Assembly: GCA_037833965.1 (NCBI GenBank)
Contig: AP031351.1
Location: 16,256,501 to 16,320,500, forward strand
Reading direction: 5' to 3'
DNA: 64,000 nucleotides
Source of the DNA: Marchantia polymorpha subsp. ruderalis
Lineage: Eukaryota > Streptophyta > Marchantiopsida > Marchantiales > Marchantiaceae
Shown here: positions 22,719 to 32,920 of the stretch, piece after piece
Position numbering within the stretch: position 1 is the stretch's first letter
How the letters are laid out: each line of letters begins with the position of its first letter
Translations under genes and position numbers: made by a program
The notes under the pieces: generated by a model
Told to the model about the DNA's origin: nothing
What the model saw: the letters and a program-made list of their open reading frames with translations, nothing else
Database searches by the model: none

Positions 22719-25700
22719 ATCACAGTGACGGTATGAATACAATGTCAACTTTTTCCAACTTTGGACGCGGTGCCAAGTTTTCAATTTTAAACTACTCCAA
22801 TAGCGTTGTAGAGGTAAAATGAAAAAACATACTCACTCACTATCGTCAACATTAGTTGTAATTATTCTTCTGATATCAATAATATTTTCATTTTTCTTGT
22901 TTCAAATGGTGTTATTTCTAACTTTGAAACTTCAGTCGCTTTTCCGAATCTTGTGTGAATTGCCGTCCACAATAGCTTGACAAGAATCCATTACCAGTCT
23001 TAATTTCAAAAAAAATTTAGATGTTCACTTTCACTGATATTTCCAAGAATTTCAAGAATTCATGACTATTTTTGTTTCCAAAAAATTTGAGGTCCGTACT
23101 TCTTGTGATATTTTCAAGAATACACAACACAAAGATTTGATATTTCATATACTTGTGAATCTCCAAATGTATCAAATTTAAAATATATAACACTTTTGAC
23201 ATTCAGGTGCACGACGCTCTTGCCATGCTATAACAACTATAACAAGATAATGCCAGCCTATAAAATGCCTATGACTTTTGCCTGGCTCCATGTTTCATCG
23301 TAGCAGATTCAATTCCACAAGCGCAAAAAAAACCTCAAGTAAGTTTGTTAGAGAAGTTTGATGGAGATCATATGAAAATTCAAGATTTTTTCATTCAAAT
23401 TTGACTTGTTCATCGTCTCTAAACACATAGATACTAAACAAAAGAATCACAAGTTGAAAACATTGAAATATTGCTCATTCCAAACTTTGTTATCTTGATT
23501 TTTCTCCATATTGGAAAAAAAATTTCCATATCTAACAAATGTCCATAAATTCTTGGAAGAATTTGTAGTATGTTTGAAAATAAAGATTGAATACTTATAG
23601 CAATAATAAAATTTTGAACACCATAACAACAATCTACTCCAATTTCAAAATACATTACAATATTTCAACAACTTGCATGTTAACTCAATTTGAATGATAC
23701 AACTCTGATCATGATATTTTGATGACAAAACTTTGCATTGTTGCTGAACTTGCTAAAACCAATAACTAGGTTAGACGCCTTTACTCAAGCTATTGATTGC
23801 AAATATCGGCACCTAATACAAGAACAACACGACGATTTCTCTTTGATTTATATCAATCGGATTACACAACTCCAAGCCAACAAACATCTTTAAACACTTC
23901 AACTCAAGAGCACATGCAAATTAACACTTCAAATGTTATAAAATTTATCAAAGAAAAAAATAACATTGTAGGAAGCACTTGTGTTTTTATTGTGGAGGCA
24001 ACAATTGCGGCTTAAACTATTGCCCTTTGAAAACTCAAGAGCAAAAAATGCACAAATTTTTGATACTCCTCAAGCACTTCTGGTATAAGACACGAGAAAA
24101 TCGAGTTGGAAAACAATGTCAATCATTCATATTAGATACCATGCGACATAAAAATGTTGCCACGCGTCAACAACACTTTGCAATGTCATCAAGTCCAATC
24201 TTATACTCTAAACCTTCCTGTTGTTGTAATATTTTACTGAAAATACATTCTTATACAAATAACATCAAAGTAAAAAACTTGTTAGATTCTTGAAGCTATG
24301 CTTGTTTTATAGATGAAAATCTTGTAAAACACCATAATCTTTCTATAATGTTTAAAAAATATTCTATGATAGTAGAATTTATCATCAAATGATATTTGAT
24401 TTCAAAAAATGTCAATTACAATGCTTAATCCTTAGACAATATGATCAACAAAGTACAATCTAATTGAATATCATTGTGTCTACTCCTTTACTTTTAGATT
24501 TTTTTGGTTAGAGATTATTAATCTGAATATAGATTGGAAAAAGAAAAAGCTATAATGTACTACCATAATTTTTTATTTTTTGTCTAGGTATACGCGTTTT
24601 TATCAAGTTCAAGGATCTCATATCAAAGTTACCTTGATGCTTGATCTCTGATATGAGAGTATCAAGATATGTTTGAGAAGAAGATTGCTTTTACACTTTA
24701 TCAGAATTGACCTTATGATTATGCCATAAAACTTCAAGAAGTTGCGCAATCTATCTTTAGTTCAATCTATAATCTCTTCGAGAACGAGCTTGCTGCATTG
24801 CAAGAATACCTTAATGAAAATCTTGCAAAAAATTTATTTGACATTGGAATTCACATGCTGGACCTTTTATTTTATTTGTCAAGAAGAAAGACTACTCCCT
24901 TTGGATGTATTATCATGGACTAAATAAAGTCCCATCAAGAACCAATATACATTGCTAATTACTTCAAGCCTTCTCAATTAAATTTGGTCAAACAAAGATT
25001 CACATCAAGATTGATCTTTATGTAGAATACAAACTAGTAATGATCTGCAACCTCCGGGCTGACTCTCACTCAGGTTTACCTCTTATGGCTTTGTGGTAGC
25101 GCATCATGGTTCCAGAAGACTAGGATTCATCATCTTCCTCATATCCCAAATACCTTCTCTCACAAACTCTCCATGCATCACTCCAACTCATACACAAACT
25201 CTCATCACATCACTCTCTTCACATAAACGCAAACACACGTCGATACTCCAAGATACTTAAAAAACTTCACTCCTTCAAAACTGAAACAAGTCCTCACACA
25301 TGACTCTCCAAACTTGCTTGAGAGGTGCTACTCTACCTCTCTATTTATACTACTTGAGAAGTTACCATAGTAACATGTGGTAATTTCTCCTAACTTACTT
25401 TTACCTAGGTAAGTTTGACTAACCTTCTCTACGTGGCAACATGCCATTGGCCTACCTAAACCTTCTAGAAGCTTCCGGAATCCAAGGTTGAGGTGGCGAC
25501 ATGCCATTGGAAGCTTTTAAACTTCTACAAGCTTCCTAGCCACTAAGTCAAAATTAGACTTAGTCTAGCCAATCATCTTTCATACATTTAGTCAAACCAA
25601 TCAAATCCAAGCTTCTAGTCAAATATCTAATCCCTTGGAATCTAGAACTTTTGTATAAAACAAAATAGAAGTGCTCACTCCATTCTTCTAGAACTCCGCT

Positions 25701-26655
25701 AATTACTCCGCCAACTATAGACATTGTAGCTAAACTTAGTCATGACTAGATAAACTTAGTTATAACTAACTAGTTTAGTCATAACTAGCTAGTCTTAGCT
25801 ATGCCTTGGCTAATCATCCTTATTCCCTTGACCACTTCTAAGACTTAGTACATATGTGCAACACCCGGTCTTACAGATCAAGGAAAGTCACAAATGTAAG
25901 ACGTCATTAAACTTTCATTCTCCATGAAAATTCACCTTTTGTTTCAAGTTTTAATGCTTGAAATACAAACAATTAACTATTTCACTACAATTGCTAGCAA
26001 TTCTGTCATTTGTCAAGATGAACAAAGAAGAAGAATTTGAAGTTTCTAATGTCATCAACTTTTGCATCAATCAAAGAAGATTAAAATATCTTATGCATTG
26101 ACATGATTTCAAAGTGAATGGACAAACTTGAAAAACTAGTGCTTATCTTGCTAACGTTTTCAAAATGATCAAAATCTTTCATTGCCAATATTCCAAAAAA
26201 ATCTGAATCCAACAGATATACTTGAATCAAACAGTGATCATGAGATTATCACATGAACTTTTTGTAATACATTTTTAGTTTTTATTGTGATGAGTTAAAA
26301 ATAATAATTTGTGAACAATTGTTGCTTGAAGTAGATGATGTTATGGATGTGACAGTGTGAAGATGACATACAACAATAACAATGCGGAGACGGTGTTAGT
26401 TTTTTCCAACTTTAGAAACGGTGCCTAGATTTCAACTTTATTGTTTTATAGTAGCAATCTAGCGGACTAAATAAAGAGTTGCAGGACATTAACTCTCATT
26501 TTCATCAACACCAGTTGTATTCACTTTTCTAATATTAATAATATTTTTAGTTTTTTTGCTATTTTTAAATTTCTTGTTTTAACTCATTCTACTTTCAATT
26601 ATGAAACTTCAAGTGCTATTTTGAGTCTTGTGTGAGTTTAAATTACTTTTAGAAA
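22719..26655 (+). mobile_element. Decayed Ty3/gypsy chromovirus with both LTRs recognisable
   Basis: Parts stand in the canonical order. A 5' LTR (similarity 22725-22975) matches a 3' LTR (about 26355-26655), sharing TTTTTTCCAACTTT, CATCAACA, TCTTGTGTGA and more. Gag starts about 23305 (KPQVSLLEKFDGDH). A zinc knuckle lies at 23982-24023 (CFYCGGNNCGLNYC, with Cys where His is usual). A protease-like LLDS...CFIDENLV lies at 24279-24340. A FWLEIINLNIDWKKKK segment follows near 24500-24550. Reverse transcriptase spans about 24690-25065, ending at motif A (KIDLYVEYKLV). RNase H and most of integrase are missing where another repeat (25080-25890) is inserted. The integrase tail and a chromodomain (about 26015-26205, EEEFEVSNVINF) remain. 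Many stops and frameshifts make it inactive. Confidence 0.85.
25080..25890 (-). repeat. LTR-like repeat family B, copy 1 (best preserved)
   Basis: This block interrupts the chromovirus between reverse transcriptase and integrase tail. It contains GGCGACATGCCATTGG, AGTCAAACCAATCAAA and CCAACTATAGA, which recur in diverged form at 26640-27130 (same strand) and 54440-55080 (opposite strand). A minus-strand TATA (GTATAAATAG near 25345) suggests an LTR read on the minus strand. At its left edge, 25086-25133 resembles the A-box half of a tRNA (TGGCTTTGTGGTAGCGC). Element class is not certain. Confidence 0.65.
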
Positions 26656-27130
26656 GATAAATCATAGTAAGTTTGACTTGTTTCCAATACGTGACAACAT
26701 GTCATTGGTCTCCTAAACCTTCTAGATGTGTACTAATCCATAGGTTGACGTGGCGACATGCCATTTGAGCTTTTCAAACTTCTAGAAATTCCACTTGTCA
26801 CTAAGTCAACATTAGTGTTCATTGGTCATAACCAATGAAATCCTCATGTTTTAGTCAAACCAATCAAAAATCAATTGTTTATTCAAAGTTTCACATCCTT
26901 GAAATCTGGACATTGATAGAAAAAAAAAAAATTGTACTTACTTAAAACATTCTAGAATTTGCTTAATTATTTTGCCAACTATAGATTTCAAATCTAGACA
27001 CAGTTATAATCAAATTAACTTAGTTATAATTAGCTAGGCTTAGTTATTCCTAAACTAACCATGATCAACTCCTCGGCTACTTCTAATCCTACTTCACACA
27101 TACAAAACCAATCTTATAATATCAATCTTA
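26640..27130 (-). repeat. LTR-like repeat family B, copy 2 (AT-drifted)
   Basis: It is collinear with 25400-25890: ACGTGGCGACATGCCATT, AGTCAAACCAATCAAA, TTTTGCCAACTATAGA and TTAGTTATAATTAGCTAG appear in the same order. Compared with copy 1, many C and G positions have become T and A. It follows directly on the chromovirus 3' LTR. Confidence 0.65.
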
Positions 27131-27729
27131 CTATTCTTACTCTGCTTGGTGACTTTTTGGATGGCCGCTTTTACTTATTCCCATGTCACTTCTTCAACAT
27201 TTGAAGTAATTTGATCTAGAGCATTATCAAGCTCTATCCTTAAACTCGCATCTGCTACCTTTACCAAAAGTCTATCCCGACTTGGATTAATGGTTGCCAC
27301 ATTTTTAATAGAAAGCTGCTGATACTTTCTATTAAACTATCTAAGCAATTCTTGTGGCCCCAAATTCTTATCCTTCTCATGCATCCAACTGATAAATGTA
27401 ACTGCCGTCACAAGATTCGTATCCTCAACCCACAACTCCTCCTTCAGCTTTAACTCAAAAGTCTTTCAAACTCTATTAGCCTCACTTGCAAATCTTGTAA
27501 TAAGGTCTTTAAACTCCGGCTTCACAAAAGTTGAAAGCTCATCTACTGCTACTTTAGCAATCAACTCATGAATTATAACTTCCATTCAATCCTACTGAAA
27601 GTACTTTGTGACCTTCTTCCCATCAAATTGCACTCGCTTGATCAAAACAATATGTATGCATTTAGTTATTTTAATTGCCTCTTCCTTCTTTTATATCTCT
27701 GATGCATCCCTTAGAGCCTTTGCATCCAT
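27130..27729 (-). pseudogene. Gag-like retrotransposon relic
   Basis: A minus-strand frame from ATG (27727-27729) reads as a helical gag-like protein with a handful of stops. Recognisable runs are ELIAKVAVDELSTFVKPEF, WMHEKDKNLGPQELLR, RKYQQLSIKNVATINPSRD and LRIELDNALDQI. Two stops stand where Trp (V-stop-KTFE) and Gln (TWE-stop-V) are the likely ancestral residues, both single transitions. No zinc knuckle or pol is joined to it. It is not the same gag as that of the chromovirus at 23.3 kb. The family is inferred from general gag character. Confidence 0.55.
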
Positions 27730-27979
27730 AATGCTTGTAAACATGTGCCTATGATTGCTAGCAACAAAAATCCATCACCATATTACAACAATTCCAGAAG
27801 GTGAAAATACTCTAAAGGTCTCTCTCAAAAAAATGCTCTATACATGAAGAAAACTGCAAATAAAAAAATCCAAAAATTTTGATAAAATTTATTTTGATCA
27901 GGCAAGTACTGCGGCAAGTATGTCTGCTCGCCCCTTACCTTTTCCTTATTGTCGCAAAAACATTAGCTATCGCCTCCAA

Positions 27980-30180
27980 CCATGAGATATCAAGTGGCAG
28001 ACGGAGAGGAATCTTGCTCACTGACGGCGTTACTCAACAAGTGGTATTGGAATAAATCGATAATACTACGTACTCCATCATGGAGACTGAAAGGAACCTT
28101 AAAAATGTTTGTAATCTGCTTTAGGTCTTTGGATTGGCCACATGACTCATGCTCAATCGAGAAAAGTGTGCTATATATTGATATGACCAAGGCATTCCAC
28201 CATGCTGGCTACAAAGCCTTGGATGGTAGATTGCCCCGCCAAACTCCTCATTCAATTTACTCAGGACGAGCTTTGATATTTCTCTTGCTACAACCGATGT
28301 TGATGCATTTCTTGCAAAGAAGGTTGACAAAAAAAGAGGTATTGGACGACTGTACATCTCTTTTTTGTAGCTCGCACAGTGATCGTGAATTCCGTGCTAC
28401 TGTTGACGTAATGTTATTTCCTCAGCTTATGGAGCAGTCTAAAGACGATTCTTAACCGCATTCAAGCGTCACTTTGCAAATTTTTTGATCAAGGACTAAG
28501 GAACACTTCACAGCCTGCATCTGATGAACCGATTGTTGCGCTGGTAAGCTTGTGGGCAGTTGGAAATTGATTGATATGCATGAAGTTCTGATGGCGTTAA
28601 CAAAAAAATTGAATAGTGCAAGCCTTAACTCTAGGTGATGCCTTGATGAATATACTCTTACCTCATCAAATCAGTAGGATGCAGCCATCAGATTCTCGTA
28701 ACAAGCACTGTAGTCTTCAATGGACGATTCTGGCCTGCTGTTCATCCCTTCGAGGCTCTTCCATAAAGGACCGAATGACGCAAGCGTGGAGTTTCACCAG
28801 TCTGCCACTAGAATCAATCCATCCAGTGAACGCGAATGAAGTGATGAACACACAACTTTGGTGGACGAACCACTTCATGGGATCAAACTTCCGGTTTGCG
28901 GAGAGTCGGACGCGTGCTCTGGTGAGCCGAGACCTTCTGAGCTTTTGAGAGCTGTTTCAAGATCAAAGTATCACAACTCGTTCATAGGAAACGATTAAAC
29001 ATCAATTTGGATGGTTGGTCACTAAGCAGACCTTGATCACATGATTTCACACTCAGATCTCACAGGCATGGATTGGTCTGTAGAATCAAATAGCCGCGCA
29101 AGTTGTGGTCTCAAAGTGGGTGAACGTATTCCAAGATCAGTTGCCGGCGGACACCTCCATCATCGTGTGACTTCAAATGCATTCTTTCCCCCATTCTCGC
29201 TAGGATGACAACCACAGTTCTCCCGGCTAGATATCCCAATTATTATGTAGGTACAAGATCAAGGCGCATTCTTCCCGTTCAAGCCTCAGAGGATCAAGTC
29301 CATCGCAGCCTTCTCTTGCGCATTTGAGTTATCTCTATTCTGAACCACCCTCATTGACGCTCGAATCCTCGACCGTATTACTTGGCTTTACTAAACTGGC
29401 TTATCTTCGATTCAGTCCGATGATGTTGGCGTGGAGGGAATCAATTTCACACCTACATAGCCAAGAAGGGCTGGCTTTTACACCACCCGCGTACCCACCT
29501 TTCCCTGATCATCCAGAAGAAATGGGCTGTATTGCTACTAGCGCCGTTCATCCTGGACTAGAAGGATGTATGTACATGCTCACGTCTGCGGAAAGAAGCG
29601 GCATTTTTATGGAGATTATATCACCGCGCAGTGGTAGTGAATCAATGGTGCCACATAGCATTTGAGTAGGTCTTCGAGCTATGTTTGTGCTATGACGCAA
29701 GAGAGCCCGAATCAATCTTCACTGTTTTTTCACTTGCTGGATGGCTGTACACGCGTGGAATTTTGCGAGGACAATGCTACACAAGGTGGCGCGGTCCCCA
29801 GCTACAATCATGTTGTGGCCTAATCTGTCCTGGGAGCAATGCGTGTTTGGAGAATCGCTCTTACTGCCGCTACAGCACCTCTTCCAGTCTTGGACACTCA
29901 TGAGGGGAGCGATTCTATGGGTGCTATGGATTCAAAGTAATCAATTCATCTTCCACCACCACCGGTGGAGCAGCGCGTATGGGATGCAATACTCGACTTG
30001 GCTCAGACTACATCACCTAAGATTGCATGGTGTGAGAAGCATCAGCCTCGGGGGGTGCCCAAGGCAACCAGACAGTTCCACTACACATGGGATCATAAGG
30101 AGTTATTTTTTTCCCAGCGTGCTGCAGGGATTGTATGGAACTACCAGCTACCATCACTTGCTACTTTAGTCTCTAGGTAA
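27980..30180 (+). mobile_element. Highly degenerate LINE relic
   Basis: Near 28110-28210 the plus strand reads LDWPHDSC...VLYIDMTKAFHHAGYKAL, which fits motif A of non-LTR reverse transcriptase. Near 29885-29960 it reads LMRGAILWVLWIQSNQFIFHH, the pattern of the C-terminal region of plant LINEs. A further open piece (29965-30180, RVWDAILDLAQTTSPKIAW) fits the extreme C-terminus. Between them frames shift repeatedly and catalytic motifs are not visible. It differs from the LINE family at 10 and 45 kb. The intermediate open frames (28616-28948, 29324-29665) are probably part of the same relic. Confidence 0.45.
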
Positions 30181-32001
30181 TCAGGTAGATAGCAGTTTTA
30201 TCAGGTAGTAAAAACTAAAAATGGTTTTGCTAGCTTGCCCCGACTTGCTCCGTTGTGGAGAGGTATCTGTGTTCGACTTTGCAGTGGAATAAAATCACCA
30301 TTTGTTTCAAACAAAAATAAAAAATAAAAGATAGAAATAGAAAATGTTACTATAACCAGCACTGGAATAGAATGTCGGTAGGTTTTAGTGTGCAATTAGC
30401 CTCAAAAAATGAATTGAAAATTTTATAACCAACATGTGAAGGCTAAAGTTTCAGGAATTTTAGTTTTTTATCAGCAAATTTTGTATCATTCAAGTTTCAA
30501 ATCCAGTGTTATCAAATTTCCAAATCCTATTTCTCAAATTAATCAAAAGTAGCAACAATCTTGGCATTTATGGACCGCATGTTGAAAATTTGTGAATAGT
30601 ACTAGGCATTTATCAAGATCCAGTAGCAGAATAAGACAACGGTTTGCTTATTAATATTGATCATAGACATGTGTGCACATGTTTACACATGATAATGTTC
30701 AGAATTTATTTTTGTAACTTATTAATCCAGTGAATTTCAAATATAAACTTGTGCGACATTGCTGAAGCTACATATTTCAGTTTTCATTTGGTATGTAATG
30801 TTTACTTGTATTGGTACTGGTCATACTCACTGCAGGGGCGAAGTATTTCCTTGCTATTTGTTATTGCAAAGGCCAGAACAGTAGTATGGGTAAGTCAATA
30901 CAATTTTTCCGCCAGTTACGATGATCAAGATGCAGTGACGTGTAGATGGTGCTATATCCAGGATTCCGCAACCTGACTTTCTCGACGGACTTGCCGTGAG
31001 ACGCTCTTGGATTTTACCTGGTTAAGTTTTACAATGACGTCATTTCATGGATTCCAGACTATAAAAGCTGCACACGAACATTAAATTGCATGATGCTGTG
31101 TCGGATCAAGACGACTACCGCATTCACTGGTAGACGACTATCGTATCCACGGTCAGAATAGAATCAACTGTTCGTATCTTCGTGCACTGTGTGTGTGTGC
31201 GCGCGCGTTGTGTCTAATTCCACGATCATACACGTAAGGATGCATGAAACTAGGATGATAAATCCAGGAATGTTGACCCATAATATTGAACTTCATCCTC
31301 GTGTACAAGTGTGGAGTGGCTACAACTGCTAATAGATCTAGATAGTCTCGCTGGCTGTGGACATGGTATTCTAGACCAGCACATGAAGCCCTTTCCTCTC
31401 GGGGGATTATTTTAACTATATGAGCGCACGCATCCTGAAGCTACATATCGGATATGTCGAAGGTTACGACTGTTGTACTAGTTGGATCGTAAACTCCATC
31501 TATGTATGTTGATCAAGATTCCGTGGGTTTAGCTGCAAACCTCACTGAGTTAGCTGCTAATTTGATTAAAACTCATCCTCCGAAAGATGGTTAATTGACA
31601 AGTCCTGATCAAATGCACGAAATCTCCACACCCGGTTTATGAATTCTGCAAGTCCAAGACACGGATAATGCTGAAATGCGACGTCAACAACACGGCAATT
31701 CGTCCACAACTGCAGGGATCACATATCACCGAGTCGAGTCATGAGGCATTGTTCGTTCCAGTATGCGTCAGAGCGCTTCTTGCTAGTAGAGCGAGCCTGA
31801 TCGAACCAACATGACACAAGGGCACATATATTTTAGCAGGTGACCAAATGAGCGAGCTCTCGAAAACGATGAAGTTCATAGATGATCTACGTAGATTAAA
31901 TAATATAAATTTGTGGACAAATCAGATCGATACGGTTCAATCCATGATATGCGCAAGAGAAGTACTTTACCTGTTCACATTCCTGAAACGACCGAGGCTC
32001 C
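30181..32001. other. Spacer with one promoter-like motif pair, no gene
   Basis: No protein family is recognised. The right end should contain the extensin 3' untranslated region (minus strand). The only suggestive signals are the bZIP-type palindrome and TATA listed separately. Confidence 0.35.
31035..31067 (+). promoter_or_regulatory. Possible promoter: TGACGTCA plus TATA box
   Basis: A perfect bZIP-type palindrome TGACGTCA (31035-31042) is followed 17 bases later by CTATAAAAG (31059-31067). Downstream, an ATG near 31092 opens only 23 codons. Without a recognised gene this may be chance. Confidence 0.25.
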
Positions 32002-32820
32002 CTAGTACTTGGGAGGAGGTGGAGAGGTGTAGGCATATGGTGGGGATTTCTTAGGTGGTGGTGGAGAGGTGTAGACATATGGAGGAGGTGGAGACTTCTT
32101 CGGGGGAGGAGGAGAGCTGTAGTAATATGGAGGAGGCGGGGATTTCTTCGGTGGTGGTGGGGAGCTGTAAACGTATGGAGGAGGTGGAGACTTCTTCGGG
32201 GGAGGAGGAGAGCTGTAGTAATATGGAGGTGGCGGGGATTTCTTCGGGGGAGGAGGAGAGCTGTAGTAATATGGAGGAGGCGGGGATTTCTTCGGTGGTG
32301 GTGGGGAGCTGTAAACGTATGGAGGAGGTGGGGATTTCTTCGGGGGAGGAGGAGAGCTGTAGTAATATGGAGGAGGTGGGGATTTCTTCGGGGGAGGAGG
32401 AGAGCTGTAGTAATATGGAGGAGGTGGAGACTTCTTCGGTGGTGGTGGGGAGCTGTAGACGTATGGAGGAGGTGGAGATTTCTTCGGTGGTGGTGGGGAG
32501 CTGTAGACGTATGGAGGAGGTGGAGATTTCTTCGGGGGAGGAGGAGAGCTGTAGTAGTATGGAGGAGGCGGGGATTTCTTCGGGGGTGGCGGGGAGCTGT
32601 AAATGTAAGGAGGGGGAGACGATTTCTTCGGCGGTGGTGGAGAACTCTGGACATAGGGAGGAGGCGGGGACGTGTAACTGTATGCCAACACCTTTCGTCC
32701 TGTCAATTGCTCGATTCCGGACTCCGCCTCGACCGCAGCCGTGCTGTGAATAACTGTCAAACCCACCAGAGCTACCAGGAACAATGTCCTGCAGCTGATC
32801 ATGCTCCGCGGCGGTCCCAT
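32002..32820 (-). CDS. Classical extensin (Hyp-rich cell-wall glycoprotein)
   Basis: A single-exon minus-strand frame of 272 residues. Residues about 8-29 form a signal peptide (CRTLFLVALVGLTVIHSTAA), giving secretion to the wall. Met1 (32820) or Met7 (32802) could start it; both keep the signal peptide. After a short linker (30-49), 12 units of 16 residues alternate SPPPPKK with SPPPPY(Y/V/I)YS, and the protein ends SPPPPKY. Ser-Pro4 blocks are the known sites of proline hydroxylation and arabinosylation. Tyr-x-Tyr motifs form isodityrosine cross-links, and Lys pairs help bind pectin. This is the layout of cross-linking extensins of vascular plants. Units are so alike at DNA level (48-bp period) that all other frames are also open. 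A TATA box lies upstream at 32913-32920. Confidence 0.93.
   Translation of the reverse strand: MGPPRSMISCRTLFLVALVGLTVIHSTAAVEAESGIEQLTGRKVLAYSYTSPPPPYVQSSPPPPKKSSPPPYIYSSPPPPKKSPPPPYYYSSPPPPKKSPPPPYVYSSPPPPKKSPPPPYVYSSPPPPKKSPPPPYYYSSPPPPKKSPPPPYYYSSPPPPKKSPPPPYVYSSPPPPKKSPPPPYYYSSPPPPKKSPPPPYYYSSPPPPKKSPPPPYVYSSPPPPKKSPPPPYYYSSPPPPKKSPPPPYVYTSPPPPKKSPPYAYTSPPPPKY
32005..32670 (-). repeat. 48-bp coding minisatellite of the extensin
   Basis: Twelve consecutive 48-bp units, plus flanking partial units, encode the 16-residue extensin module. They differ mainly in the middle codon of Tyr-x-Tyr (Tyr, Val or once Ile) and in silent bases. Such arrays expand and contract by slippage or unequal exchange. 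Confidence 0.9.
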
Positions 32821-32912
32821 CGCTTCCGGACTCTCCGACGTCTTCAGTGTAGTTCAGTACCGAGCTCGACACTCGACTTCAACGATGGTTTCAAATGAAT
32901 GAGTCGAGAATT

Positions 32913-32920
32913 CTTATATA
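32913..32920 (-). promoter_or_regulatory. TATA box of the extensin gene
   Basis: On the minus strand GGAAGTATATAAGAATTC contains TATATAAG, 93 bases before the ATG at 32820. That spacing would give a leader of roughly 60 bases. Confidence 0.65.

Noticed and set aside
31896-32872. Long open frames of 232-273 codons overlapping the extensin
   Set aside because: The 48-bp repeat is a multiple of three, so every frame without a stop in one unit stays open throughout. Only the frame with signal peptide and SPPPP motifs makes sense.
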